Source: Candidatus Nitronauta litoralis (GTDB taxonomy: Bacteria; Nitrospinota; Nitrospinia; Nitrospinales; Nitrospinaceae). Taken from it: 64,000 nt of DNA. The stretch covers positions 3,038,001 through 3,102,000 of the forward strand of contig CP048685.1 of the NCBI GenBank assembly GCA_015698285.1. The letters run 5' to 3'. The position numbers and the translations under genes are program-made. The notes under the pieces are model-generated. The model ran no database searches, was not told the origin of the DNA, and was given only the letters and a program-made list of their open reading frames with translations. Shown here in pieces: positions 26,263 to 35,232 of this stretch. The stretch's first letter is position 1, and each line of letters opens with the position of its first letter.

Positions 26263-26505
26263 CTAGAAAATAAACTCACCCATAAGATTCCAAATACCAA
26301 CACCAACCAAAGCGGTCCCTGCTAAATAATTATAAGAAACTAGAAAATCTTCTCCAAAAACCTTCTTCAATGATACTTGGGCTTGTTCAAAAATATTCGC
26401 TGATTTTTCATCAGGACAAACAAAAAAAGGCCACTTCTTTTTTGTCCCGATAATAAAAGCCCCACCGTATCCTATTAAGAGCAAGGAAAAAATTAATGAT
26501 ACCAT
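26263..26505 (-). CDS. two-helix small membrane protein, candidate immunity to RHS tip 1
   Basis: This 80-residue protein has a hydrophobic N-terminus (MVSLIFSLLLIGYGGAFI) and a second hydrophobic stretch near the end (YLAGTALVGVGIWNLMG). A ribosome-binding site (AGAGGAT) precedes the ATG. It lies 22 bp after the stop of the largest RHS fragment. No family is recognised. Its stop codon abuts the next RHS fragment without any spacer. Confidence 0.52.
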   Translation of the reverse strand: MVSLIFSLLLIGYGGAFIIGTKKKWPFFVCPDEKSANIFEQAQVSLKKVFGEDFLVSYNYLAGTALVGVGIWNLMGEFIF

Positions 26506-26527
26506 TTGAAGATATCCTCTTTAATTT

Positions 26528-28324
26528 TTAGGGTAAAGGTATGGTTTCATTATAAGGACTGAAAGCAAAACTCCCTCCTAAAAATATATTAATACTCCCA
26601 AATGATGTTTCACCAGTATTCGGGTTTTGTGTTCTGTCAAAACCGATTCCAAAAATGCCTGCCCCTGGTGTAGATAAAGAACAGGAGAAAACCACTTTCT
26701 CACCAGGATTTGGCCGAAATACCTTAATCGTTGCACCAGATGAGATCCTCCCAGTTGGAATCACATTAATATTTTTTGTGACATTTCCATCCTCATCCGT
26801 TTCCAAATTTAATACACCTATATCATGAGTTCCAACCACTTTAATATTATCTTCAATCCAATCATCAATTGGGTCATTACCAACATCAGGTTCTATCACA
26901 AAAAAATCTCTTTTGTGGACATCAGTGTATCTATGGTTTATTGGGACTCTCTTATTGCCAAATAAACCACTCAAGTCTCTAAAGTTTACAGGATCATTTT
27001 GAGCATAACTCATGAAATTTGCACTACGGCCAATAAACCGTATCGGGTCCTTGCTGGTCCATCGCCCTGTTTCTGGATCATAGTCTCTGGCACCGAAGCG
27101 GATGAGCTTGGTGTCCTCGTCGTACAGTCCTCCTGCGAAGCCGAAGGGCTGGAAGCCGGGATTGGTGTCACTGAGTAGATTGCCCCACTCGTCATAGTCT
27201 AACGCCTGTACGGTGTTTCCGCTAGAGGTGTCTATAACAAAACGTGGACTACCTAAATGATCGGAAATAATCCGGTAGACTCCGGCATTGGTCAAACCCG
27301 TTGGGATTACCATCACATCCGGCACGTTCGCACGACTTGCATAGATAAAGCGTTTGGTGATGTTGCCGGAGCCGTCGAGTTCGGCTATAGGGTTAAGCTG
27401 ATCCTTGTACAACCACTGTCGCTCAAGTGTGCCGCCGACTTTCTTGCCGATCCGTCGATTACGTCCGTCGATGAGATACTCGATATCGTCGGTGGTGTTG
27501 GGCAAGTCAACGTTGCGTAGATTGCCGAGAACGTCATAGGTGTACGTCGTCACGTCGGAACCGACGGTCTTCGTCAACAGTTCCCCGTTGTCCGTGTATG
27601 TATAGGTCGCGCTGGAGGTTGAGGTGAGACGATCCTGATTATCATACACCGCGCCGTTGCTTAAACGATTCGAGTTCGCATCGTAGTTATAAGTGACGCT
27701 GGTGCTGTTGCCCGTGTCCGGCACATCGTTGATGACCGGTGTTGTTATCACCTTCTGCAGGCGACCCGCATCCTTGATCACACCCGGTGACACCTCATAC
27801 GTATATTCATACTCATACTGAGTAGAATTCGTGCTGCCGTTCAGCGTCTCCGTTTTCTTTGTGATGCGACCGAGTTTGTCTCGTTCGAACACGGTCTTGA
27901 ATCGTTCACTGGCAAGATAAGACGCGCTGTATTCCTCCATCTCACCGAAACCGTTGTACAGGTAGTCATCGGTGATCTTCTTGACCGGCGGAGAGGCGTT
28001 GTCATACATCTCCGTTGTCTCAAGCAGGCCATTCGCTGTGCTATTGGCGATTTCAGAAACGGTATCGTAGATCAGACCGAGTTCGAACTCATCGCCGTTG
28101 CCCGCGATTCCATCCGGGTCGTACTTGGTGGAGGTGAGCAAATCGTCATCGTCGTAGGCAAAACGTGCGACTTCTGTAGAAGTCGCATTGTCCGATACGG
28201 TACGCGATGTGATGCGGAATGAGTTATCGTACTCACGCGAGACAGTGCCGACAATAAAACTGCCGCGGCTCCACGTTGTGCTGATCGGCAGAGAACCGTT
28301 GTAGGTGAAGTCGAGCTTCTCATA
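26528..28324 (-). CDS. RHS/YD-repeat protein fragment with tip 1 (5' truncated)
   Basis: The longest RHS piece has about 600 codons open from 28324; the first Met is at 28141. It contains YD repeats (YTYDVLGNLRNVDLP, YNYDANSNRLSNG) and the C-terminal core [17 protein letters not shown], then the tip boundary NFRDLSGLFG. The ~150-residue tip is of unknown type; it carries NPNTGETSFGSINIF and one Cys. Upstream the frame is closed by a TGA inside the hairpin of the right inverted repeat, so no N-terminal part or export region is present. A full RHS would be well over 1,000 residues. Confidence 0.77.
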   Translation of the reverse strand, partial: YEKLDFTYNGSLPISTTWSRGSFIVGTVSREYDNSFRITSRTVSDNATSTEVARFAYDDDDLLTSTKYDPDGIAGNGDEFELGLIYDTVSEIANSTANGLLETTEMYDNASPPVKKITDDYLYNGFGEMEEYSASYLASERFKTVFERDKLGRITKKTETLNGSTNSTQYEYEYTYEVSPGVIKDAGRLQKVITTPVINDVPDTGNSTSVTYNYDANSNRLSNGAVYDNQDRLTSTSSATYTYTDNGELLTKTVGSDVTTYTYDVLGNLRNVDLPNTTDDIEYLIDGRNRRIGKKVGGTLERQWLYKDQLNPIAELDGSGNITKRFIYASRANVPDVMVIPTGLTNAGVYRIISDHLGSPRFVIDTSSGNTVQALDYDEWGNLLSDTNPGFQPFGFAGGLYDEDTKLIRFGARDYDPETGRWTSKDPIRFIGRSANFMSYAQNDPVNFRDLSGLFGNKRVPINHRYTDVHKRDFFVIEPDVGNDPIDDWIEDNIKVVGTHDIGVLNLETDEDGNVTKNINVIPTGRISSGATIKVFRPNPGEKVVFSCSLSTPGAGIFGIGFDRTQNPNTGETSFGSINIFLGGSFAFSPYNETIPLP

Positions 28325-28348
28325 AAGGGGTCAAATCCTTATTTGACT
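28322..28348 (-). repeat. right inward-facing 27-bp inverted repeat with hairpin
   Basis: On the minus strand it reads AGTCAAATAAGGATTTGACC and then CCTTTAT, with hairpin GTCAAAT-AAGG-ATTTGAC. It pairs with 22210-22236 at 25 of 27 bases and faces inward, marking the upstream edge of the RHS chain. Confidence 0.75.
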
Positions 28349-28483
28349 ACTTGTAATAGCATGTTTGCTCTTTTAAATAGGGCCAGGCTTTAATAGCCCA
28401 TAAAGTGCTTGGCCACTGTTTCCACTATAGCATTGTTGGCTGGAAATTCATGAGGAGGGGGGGGTGACAAAGCTGGGATCAGG

Positions 28484-28699
28484 TCAGCCGCCGATTCTGG
28501 TCTTCAACTTGGTGTTCAGGTTGCCGAGGCGTCTGCGGAAGTGATCGGTAACGGTTTTACCGTCGCCGGTGTATGAGATGATGTGTGGGGTGATGAACAG
28601 CATCAGTTCGTTTTTGTTCAAGGTTTCATCCATGGTGCTGAACAGTCGGTGAATGGCAGGATTATCTTTGGGCAGGGATACAACAGTGATGGTTTCGCT
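28484..28699 (-). pseudogene. displaced 3' tail of gspD
   Basis: About 215 bp similar (roughly 80-85 % by eye) to the last part of gspD at 29617-29832, ending in the same codons up to the stop (GNLNTKLKTRIGG against GNLNTKFKTKIGG). No start and no secretin core are present. It is either a relic of a replaced gspD end or the trace of a recombination with a related strain or paralogue. Confidence 0.8.
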
Positions 28700-28877
28700 G
28701 CAGTTGATCCGTCTTTATCCAGCAAAAGCAAGAAACTGATATTTAAAATGAGGCTATCCAAAATAGGGTTATGGACAATCCACTTTTCCTACGCTAAAAT
28801 TCCCTCGTTTTGTTTTGTGCCGGGTAATACTTTGGCAAAACTTCTTTAATTATTCCTTTTTATAAATCTATAGCCTT

Positions 28878-29444
28878 ATGAAATTTAGGATCTTAAAAAA
28901 CATCCGCTACCTGATTATGAGGGCTTTCCTATTCACGTGTGTCTGGGCCCTTTTGGTGACGTTTCCCTTCAAACTTTCAGCTCAGATGGACATCGATGAT
29001 GTGATCAACGGTTTGGACCAGGATTTTAATTTCGGAGGTAAAGAGCAGATCAAGGGGCAGAATAAGGAATTGGCTAACGAGCAAAACCGCGAAGATATTA
29101 AAATTCAGGAGGCTGAAGAGGAAGCGGAGGTTGGAGATGTTACGGCGACCTCAACTATCAATTGCAGTGCCACTCCTGGAAGTATATCCGTTCTTGCCAA
29201 TGGAACCCCCATATGTTCCGCGACCAGCGGGGCAGTCACTAATCAGTATTTCAGTTTATCAGGTCAACCAGGAAGTACTTTTCAAATAACCGCTACCTGC
29301 ACAGGCGTAACCAGTTGCGGTTATTCGGGAGCTTCTCCTCGGGTCAATTTCACCTGTGATTTGCCGGAGCCTTCGACTGCCGGGCCTCTAGGGAACTACA
29401 CTCTTGCTACTTTAACCTGCACTGTCACCGCCCCAGCAAGTTAG
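28878..29444 (+). CDS. secreted protein of unknown function
   Basis: This 188-residue protein has a signal peptide (hydrophobic FLFTCVWALLVTFPF, cleavage near LSAQ). The mature N-terminal third is charged and Glu/Lys-rich and likely helical (GGKEQIKGQNKELANEQNRE). The C-terminal ~100 residues are Cys-, Thr- and Ser-rich and probably beta (TSTINCSATPGSISV, TATCTGVTSCGY), with seven Cys that could form disulfides. No family is recognised. It lies between gspD and the displaced gspD tail, in the opposite orientation, so it may be a cargo gene or a type II secretion substrate. Confidence 0.6.
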   Translation: MKFRILKNIRYLIMRAFLFTCVWALLVTFPFKLSAQMDIDDVINGLDQDFNFGGKEQIKGQNKELANEQNREDIKIQEAEEEAEVGDVTATSTINCSATPGSISVLANGTPICSATSGAVTNQYFSLSGQPGSTFQITATCTGVTSCGYSGASPRVNFTCDLPEPSTAGPLGNYTLATLTCTVTAPAS

Positions 29445-29616
29445 AATAAAAGCATTAGTATTTTATCAGTAATTTCGCTGAATAAGTGTGCCCGTATTTA
29501 AACCTCGCGGCAGCTTTTTATACATCTCTAAATAGCTGTTTTGATTTTAAACACAGGCATTGTCAAGCTGTTGATGAACTCGGTTTTTAATGATTTCTGG
29601 TTTGCGGGGGTGCGGT

Positions 29617-32121
29617 CTAACCGCCGATTTTGGTCTTGAACTTGGTGTTCAGGTTGCCGAGGCGTCTGCGGAAATGATCGGTAACGGTTTTGCCGTCGCC
29701 GGTGTTTGAGATGATATGCGGTGTGATGAACAGCATTAATTCGGTTTTGTTCAGGGTTTCGTCTGTGCTGCTGAACAAGCGGCCAATGCCTGGAATGTCC
29801 TTGAGCAGTGGAACACCGGTGATGGTTTCGTTGGTTGTGGTTCGCATCAACCCACCCATGACCAGGATCTGATTGTCTTTAAGAACCACTTCTGTATTGA
29901 CCACGCGCGTACTGAAAGAGGGGACCGTGCCCACATCCGGGCCGCGGTTACTGATTTCCTGATTGATCTTCAGGTTCACAAAGTTGTCCGAGTTGATCTT
30001 GGGGAGAATCCCAAGTTTCACACCGACACTTCTGAATTCAATCGTCGTCTGCGTCAACGGCTGTCCCGCAGTGGGCGACGAAATGGTGGAGCTTTGAATC
30101 GGGATATCGTCTGTGATGGAGATGGTGGCTTCTTTATTGTCGGAAGTTACCAGGATCGGATTGGCTACCACGTTGGCTTTGGAATCATTTGAGAAGGCCT
30201 GCAACAAGGCAATCAGTTTGCCGGGATCGCCGACAAAGAAACTGGATCCTGCCGCGAACAGCGGAGTTGCCGCCTGTCCGAGAGCGGTTCCCAAAAGAGT
30301 TCCCGTAGTGTTGCCGTTGGTACCGCCTGCGAATACATTTGTTCCCGGGCCCGCCTGCTGTGTTGCCCATTCAAGACCGGTACGGGTCTGCTCGTCGATG
30401 GTGAGGTCAAGGATCATCACCTCGATCACCACCTGCTGCGGAAGCAGGTCGAGTTTCTTCACCAGTTCGAGAACTCCAGGATAATTTTTTGCGGCGGTGC
30501 GGACCACCAGGGAATTGGTGTCTTCATCCGGAATGATGATGAGGTCGCCTTCGACCTGTGTCTCCAAACCACCAGCCACCCGGAAAGGAGTGGTTGTAGG
30601 CGCTCCCGTTCGGGGATTGATGTTTCTCTTGTTCTTGTTTTGCGCCGCCTTTTGGGCAGCCGCTGCTGTTTTGGCATTTTTCTTGTCTTTTTGTTTGCTC
30701 TTCTCTTCCGCGAAGATGGAATTCAGAATTGTGGCCAGGGAAGTGGCTTCCGCGTTTTGCACGTAGTACACGAAGGTGCTGAGGTTGCCGCCTGACATGG
30801 GTTGATCCAGCTTGCCTACCCAGAATTCGACCGTTTCCATGACTTCTTCAAGGGAGTTGACGACAAGTAAAGAGTTCAGCCGGGTGATGGGAAGAAAGGT
30901 CAGGCTTTCACCGAGGGCTTTCTGATAGCCCATCGAAGTGAAAATTTCTTCAAGCTCCTCCGCGACCATGGTTACATCAGAGTGATCCATTTCGAATAGT
31001 TTGATATCCGATGCCGCCAGTTTGTCGATGTCGATAGCGCGAATGACTTTCATCACCTTGCTTACGTTAGAGGCGAGGTCGACCAGCATCAGGTTGCGTG
31101 TGTCGGGAACGTCGAGCAGGGTTGCCGTGCCTGAGAGCAGGGGAGTGATGACCTGGCGCATGGCTGTGTTCGATACATAGCGCAACGGAATGATCTGGAT
31201 AACAACCCGGTCCCCTTTGGGAAGATTGGGATCGTTTCCATAATAAATACTTACCGGTTTTCTTGGCGCGTCGGGTAGTGGAAGAAATCGATAGAAGCTT
31301 CCGCTTTTGACCACAGTCATCTGGCTGACTGCCAGGATCTGTTCGAACACGGAGTAGAGGTCTTCCGCTGGAATCTGATTGAACGTTTGCAGCGTCACTT
31401 TGCCTTGCACGTTGCCCTCGATAACGTAATCGAGTTTGAGAAGTTCCGCAAAGGTGGTGATGACTTCGTAAATGTCCGTTCCCTCAAAGTTGAGGGTGAT
31501 GTGTTTGGCTTTTTTCAGTTCCTTGGGGAGGGGAGGGGTTGCATCTTTTTCATAGCGTACGTTTTCCGGGTTCAGCCGGGTGCCCGTGCGGACGATTTCA
31601 CCTTCCTTGCTGAATGATTTTCCTTTTCCATCTTTTCCCTCGGAACCATCCAGTTTTCTTTTTTCAATTTTGGCGAACAGTTTTGGGAGAAAGAACTTTT
31701 CCCCTTTGTCATTTTCAACCAGATACCAGATGGGAGTTTTGGCAGATCGTCGGACTTCCCTCAAAAATTTGAACTCGTCACCTTTGTCGGCAGAACCTAT
31801 TTTCCGGAATTTTATGCCGGGTCCTTTTCTCAGGGGAACTTTATTTCCGGTGACCACCGCCATTTTCCTGTCGGCAGGCGGCTTTAATTTCTTCAAATCT
31901 CCCAGGTCCAGGCCTTTGTTGGAAACCTTGGTGACATAGCCCTTAGAGTTAGATTCTGCGGATGATCGGTTTCTCGCGCTTTTTTTGCTTTTGGGGATCT
32001 GTAGTTTTTTGACGGGATCCCCTTCAGTCAACTGGTCGATGGACGAGTTGTTTTTTATGCACCCGGAAACTGGCAGCGCAAGGCTTAAACCTAATAAAAT
32101 AAAGACCCAAAAGCGATTCAT
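29617..32121 (-). CDS. gspD: type II secretion outer-membrane secretin
   Basis: This 834-residue secretin begins with a lipoprotein signal (LALPVSGCIKNN, lipidated Cys at residue 21). A bacterial SH3-like segment follows (KVPLRKGPGIKFRKIG, about residues 95-150). The N0 domain starts at ITLNFEGTDIYEVITTFAEL, then N1-N3 domains, interrupted by a Lys/Ala-rich linker near KAAQNKNKRN. The C-terminal secretin barrel has VVIEVMILDLTIDEQT and VVLKDNQILVMGGLMR. It forms the outer-membrane channel through which folded proteins leave the periplasm. It is the last gene of the gsp operon and overlaps gspM by 4 nt. The SH3-like insert is not usual in GspD and may bind peptidoglycan. Confidence 0.92.
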   Translation of the reverse strand: MNRFWVFILLGLSLALPVSGCIKNNSSIDQLTEGDPVKKLQIPKSKKSARNRSSAESNSKGYVTKVSNKGLDLGDLKKLKPPADRKMAVVTGNKVPLRKGPGIKFRKIGSADKGDEFKFLREVRRSAKTPIWYLVENDKGEKFFLPKLFAKIEKRKLDGSEGKDGKGKSFSKEGEIVRTGTRLNPENVRYEKDATPPLPKELKKAKHITLNFEGTDIYEVITTFAELLKLDYVIEGNVQGKVTLQTFNQIPAEDLYSVFEQILAVSQMTVVKSGSFYRFLPLPDAPRKPVSIYYGNDPNLPKGDRVVIQIIPLRYVSNTAMRQVITPLLSGTATLLDVPDTRNLMLVDLASNVSKVMKVIRAIDIDKLAASDIKLFEMDHSDVTMVAEELEEIFTSMGYQKALGESLTFLPITRLNSLLVVNSLEEVMETVEFWVGKLDQPMSGGNLSTFVYYVQNAEATSLATILNSIFAEEKSKQKDKKNAKTAAAAQKAAQNKNKRNINPRTGAPTTTPFRVAGGLETQVEGDLIIIPDEDTNSLVVRTAAKNYPGVLELVKKLDLLPQQVVIEVMILDLTIDEQTRTGLEWATQQAGPGTNVFAGGTNGNTTGTLLGTALGQAATPLFAAGSSFFVGDPGKLIALLQAFSNDSKANVVANPILVTSDNKEATISITDDIPIQSSTISSPTAGQPLTQTTIEFRSVGVKLGILPKINSDNFVNLKINQEISNRGPDVGTVPSFSTRVVNTEVVLKDNQILVMGGLMRTTTNETITGVPLLKDIPGIGRLFSSTDETLNKTELMLFITPHIISNTGDGKTVTDHFRRRLGNLNTKFKTKIGG

Positions 32122-32696
32122 GTCCGTTTTTGATTCTCCGGAATCAATTGTTTCAGAAACCCGTTGACCAGAAGGCGCGACTCGAGATATTCGGGTTCAT
32201 TGCGGTTAATACGTCTGGTCTGCAAGTCTTCGACCACCAAAAACAGTTTGTGGTTTTCGATCCCGTGCAGGTACCCCGAAAGGTTTCTGAGGGAAGAACG
32301 GACCACAATGCGCACCGGGACCGTCAAAAGTCCGACAGTGTTTTTTGGCTTCTCCGTATTAACTTGCACAATGTGTACCGAATTGGACTTGGCCAGGTCC
32401 TGAAGTATCCGCTGCAGGTCGGCACCTGCGAGGGCGGGTTTTTCCTGTGGAATGAAGCGCTGGTCCAGCTCCTCGGTTAGGAGGCGGGTGGATTCTTCTT
32501 TTTTGAGGTAGTAGTCCTTTTGGCTGAGGATGGAATAGTACTGGCTGATGAACAGAATCTTGCTTTCAATTTCCTGGTCGGTTCGAACTTGCTTTTTGTA
32601 GAGGGGTTGAACCATGAATTTATTGAGAATCCAAACCAGCCCCAGCGCCAGGCCCATTCCAACAATGATGCGTTCTCGTTGAGTCATCTTTTTCAT
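32118..32696 (-). CDS. gspM: type II secretion GspM/PilO-like inner-membrane protein
   Basis: This 192-residue protein has a short cytoplasmic start, one transmembrane helix (IIVGMGLALGLVWILNKFM), a coiled-coil stretch and a periplasmic ferredoxin-like domain (VPVRIVVRSSLRNLSGYLHGIE), the layout of GspM and PilO. It would sit in the inner-membrane platform beside GspL. Its start overlaps the gspL stop (TAATG). Confidence 0.8.
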   Translation of the reverse strand: MKKMTQRERIIVGMGLALGLVWILNKFMVQPLYKKQVRTDQEIESKILFISQYYSILSQKDYYLKKEESTRLLTEELDQRFIPQEKPALAGADLQRILQDLAKSNSVHIVQVNTEKPKNTVGLLTVPVRIVVRSSLRNLSGYLHGIENHKLFLVVEDLQTRRINRNEPEYLESRLLVNGFLKQLIPENQKRT

Positions 32697-34189
32697 TAGG
32701 CCGGCTCCTCATCTTCAAACCTGATATCCGATTTGATGGTGAACTTTTCCCCATCCTTCTTGTTCACAACCGAGCCTTTGAACGCGGCATTGGAAAAGAG
32801 TTTGGAGTTTTCTATTTTTTCAATAAGCCTGGAGGCTGATTTGCTGAATCCTTGAATTTCAATTGTATTTTTTTTGATAGAAAACCGGGTCACATAGGTA
32901 TCTTTGGGCAACACACGGCTGAGTTCTTTCAGAACCTGCATTTTTAGAGGGTAATTGCGATCAATTTCATTAAGCTTTTTTGCAAAAGCTGACAGTTTTT
33001 CAAATTCACGGTCTACCTTTTCGAGTGTACCGACTTGCAGTTTCACTTCCTTTAACTGGGTGTTGAGGGAATCGAGAGTCAGTTTGTTGTAAGAAACTTT
33101 ACTGATAAGAAAACCGGCTCCAAGCAGGAGCGTGATGACACCCAGGGCTACAGTGGTCCTCAAGCTGGACCGTCGCCGAACAGGAATTTTATCCGCTGGC
33201 AGCAGACTAAGTTGATAATGGCATTGTGTGACCCCGCGTAAAGCAAGTGAAAGGGCGGTATTCATTGTTGCGGGCTCAAACTCCATCGGCAGGGATTTTC
33301 TAATGGCCTCGGGAGGTTCAACGGTTCGGGTAGTTGTCCCGGTTTCCTCTTCCAGTTGAAACGCGATGGTTTCTGAAAAAACACCGCCTCCAACCAGATG
33401 GATTTGGTCAATTCCTTCATTGGATGGAATGAAATTGCAGGAGTACAGGGTGGATTGCAGGGCTTCCGTTAAAAACTTTGCCATTCTGACAGCATGAGGT
33501 TTCAGGTCATCCCGACCAATATCATGGCGGTCAAAGGCCTTCTGGTAACCAGGGTCGGATATCGAAACGGTCCGGGACAAATCAACAATTCCCTGATTCA
33601 TGATGGAAAATTCCACGCTGTTTCGACCAAGGTCGATAATCGCAATGTTTCCGTGGGATACCGTTCCCGCTTTTCTTATCAGGTTCAGATTGCTGAAGGT
33701 GGAAACGTCAATCTGGGAAGGGTGAATTCCGGATTTTTCCAAAAGGTCCCAAAAGTATTGGAATGGACCATTGTTTATTCCAGCTGCGATTATCCGGTAC
33801 AGGTTGCTCCCATATTCCTCAACCCGATAGGTGGTGAGAAGTTCCCCTTCAGGAGCAGAAAAATGGCGCCCGAGTTCAAACTCGATCATGGCGTCCACTG
33901 ATTGAAGGTCTGGGGCTGGCAGGGAAAAGGTTTTCACAGAAACAAAGCGTCTTGGCAGACTGACGATGATCTGATCAGGAGCCCCTCCAATATCTTTCAG
34001 AAACTGATCTACCTGTTGGGTAAAACGATCTGAGTTTTCAGCCGGAGAATCGGGTCCCAGAGATTCATTGTCAAAGAAAGAGGAAGCGATCACTTCGGTT
34101 CCACGGAGCTTTTTCCCGACCAGACAAAGCGCTGTTGAGTCTTCCCGGATATCGATTCCCAGGGATTTTTCAAAGTAAAATGGCTTCAT
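32696..34189 (-). CDS. gspL: type II secretion GspL-like protein (PilM and PilN parts fused)
   Basis: This 497-residue protein has an actin-like cytoplasmic domain in the first ~330 residues (SLGIDIREDSTALCLV, IAIIDLGRNSVEFSIM, IHLVGGGVFSETIAFQLEEE), one membrane helix (TTVALGVITLLLGAGFLI) and a PilN-like periplasmic part with coiled coil. GspL links the ATPase GspE to the platform. The PilM-like and PilN-like halves in one chain are the usual T2SS arrangement. Confidence 0.83.
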   Translation of the reverse strand: MKPFYFEKSLGIDIREDSTALCLVGKKLRGTEVIASSFFDNESLGPDSPAENSDRFTQQVDQFLKDIGGAPDQIIVSLPRRFVSVKTFSLPAPDLQSVDAMIEFELGRHFSAPEGELLTTYRVEEYGSNLYRIIAAGINNGPFQYFWDLLEKSGIHPSQIDVSTFSNLNLIRKAGTVSHGNIAIIDLGRNSVEFSIMNQGIVDLSRTVSISDPGYQKAFDRHDIGRDDLKPHAVRMAKFLTEALQSTLYSCNFIPSNEGIDQIHLVGGGVFSETIAFQLEEETGTTTRTVEPPEAIRKSLPMEFEPATMNTALSLALRGVTQCHYQLSLLPADKIPVRRRSSLRTTVALGVITLLLGAGFLISKVSYNKLTLDSLNTQLKEVKLQVGTLEKVDREFEKLSAFAKKLNEIDRNYPLKMQVLKELSRVLPKDTYVTRFSIKKNTIEIQGFSKSASRLIEKIENSKLFSNAAFKGSVVNKKDGEKFTIKSDIRFEDEEPA

Positions 34190-34228
34190 GTTTTTCTTTT
34201 CACTTTTCTATCTAAGTAATTGTAAATA

Positions 34229-35227
34229 TTAGCTAAAATCGTTGTCTTTCCAATAGCGGATCAGCATTTTGGCTTTCTCATCGGTGCCCACTTTTTCGAT
34301 CACGGCAACGATGCTGTGCCGGGTTGAACTGTTTTCAAAGCTGCCCGTTGCTTTTATCCGGAAGTGGCTGGAAAGGGTGAATCCGTAATAACCTTTTTCC
34401 TGTTTCGCGTTCAGGATGTCCTGAACCTTTTCCTCAGGAAAAGAAGCTCGAAGGACTTCAACAGGAGCCGTGTTGGGATTAAAATAGGGGGTGTTGTAAA
34501 CCGTGAACAATCGAACCAGGCCCGGTTTTAAGCCCTCCTTGTCTTCCGCTTCGTCGTATTCTTCGTCACCGTAAAGTAGTTCCGGGGTCATCCCTTTAAC
34601 TTTTAAAAGTTCCCCAAGACTGTCGAGAGGGCCGTTTTTTGCGTGATAGGGCGGGAATTGGGAAAGATAGTAATCATTTTCGGCCCCATTCAGACGATGG
34701 TTGTCATCCGCATCGACCCAATCCAGAATGGAGTCTGCAATGCTGTCCCGATCGGATCCCTGCTCCATGCCGTTTAATTCGAGGGCCTTGACCAGAATTT
34801 CCCGAGAGACTCGATTCAGGTTCAGCTTTCCGTTTTCATCTTCAATGGTGTAAGTGATCAGGCCTCCACCCAGCGGAATGTCTTCCCGCGCCGTTTCGTA
34901 GATTGCCTCCTCAGGCACTTCTTCTTGAGCTGTTTGTTGATTTGCTTCCTCGCCTTCTTCAGGAGGAGCCTCGGGTTGCCCAATGATGAAACCTTTTTCA
35001 TCGGTTATTGAGTGATAGCGGGCTTTCTGCAGTAGCTCGGTCATGGCCAGTTGGATTCCACCTTTGGCCAGAAAATAGGCTTCCCGGTCTTCTTTGAAAT
35101 TTCGAGTGGTGTTGACCTCGGTTCGCATGGAAAATGCGAATTCCGTGCCTAGCGCAATCAAGAGGACAAGCACCCACATCACAATGATGAAGGCCAGACC
35201 TTTTTCGTTTTTCAGCGATTCGGGCAT
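34229..35227 (-). CDS. gspK: type II secretion minor pseudopilin GspK
   Basis: This 332-residue protein starts with a class III leader and hydrophobic helix (EKGLAFIIVMWVLVLLIALG); it lacks the Glu at position 5, as GspK proteins do. The large GspK alpha domain follows, with ENGKLNLNR and DSILDWVDADDNHRLNGAEN, the typical calcium/metal-binding DWxDxD region. It caps the pseudopilus tip with GspI and GspJ. A Glu-rich insertion lies near residues 75-100. Confidence 0.88.
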   Translation of the reverse strand: MPESLKNEKGLAFIIVMWVLVLLIALGTEFAFSMRTEVNTTRNFKEDREAYFLAKGGIQLAMTELLQKARYHSITDEKGFIIGQPEAPPEEGEEANQQTAQEEVPEEAIYETAREDIPLGGGLITYTIEDENGKLNLNRVSREILVKALELNGMEQGSDRDSIADSILDWVDADDNHRLNGAENDYYLSQFPPYHAKNGPLDSLGELLKVKGMTPELLYGDEEYDEAEDKEGLKPGLVRLFTVYNTPYFNPNTAPVEVLRASFPEEKVQDILNAKQEKGYYGFTLSSHFRIKATGSFENSSTRHSIVAVIEKVGTDEKAKMLIRYWKDNDFS

Positions 35228-35232
35228 CGCGT

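Noticed and set aside
22235-28324. CRISPR array
   Set aside because: The repeated segments are long protein-coding RHS pieces, with no short regularly spaced direct repeats.
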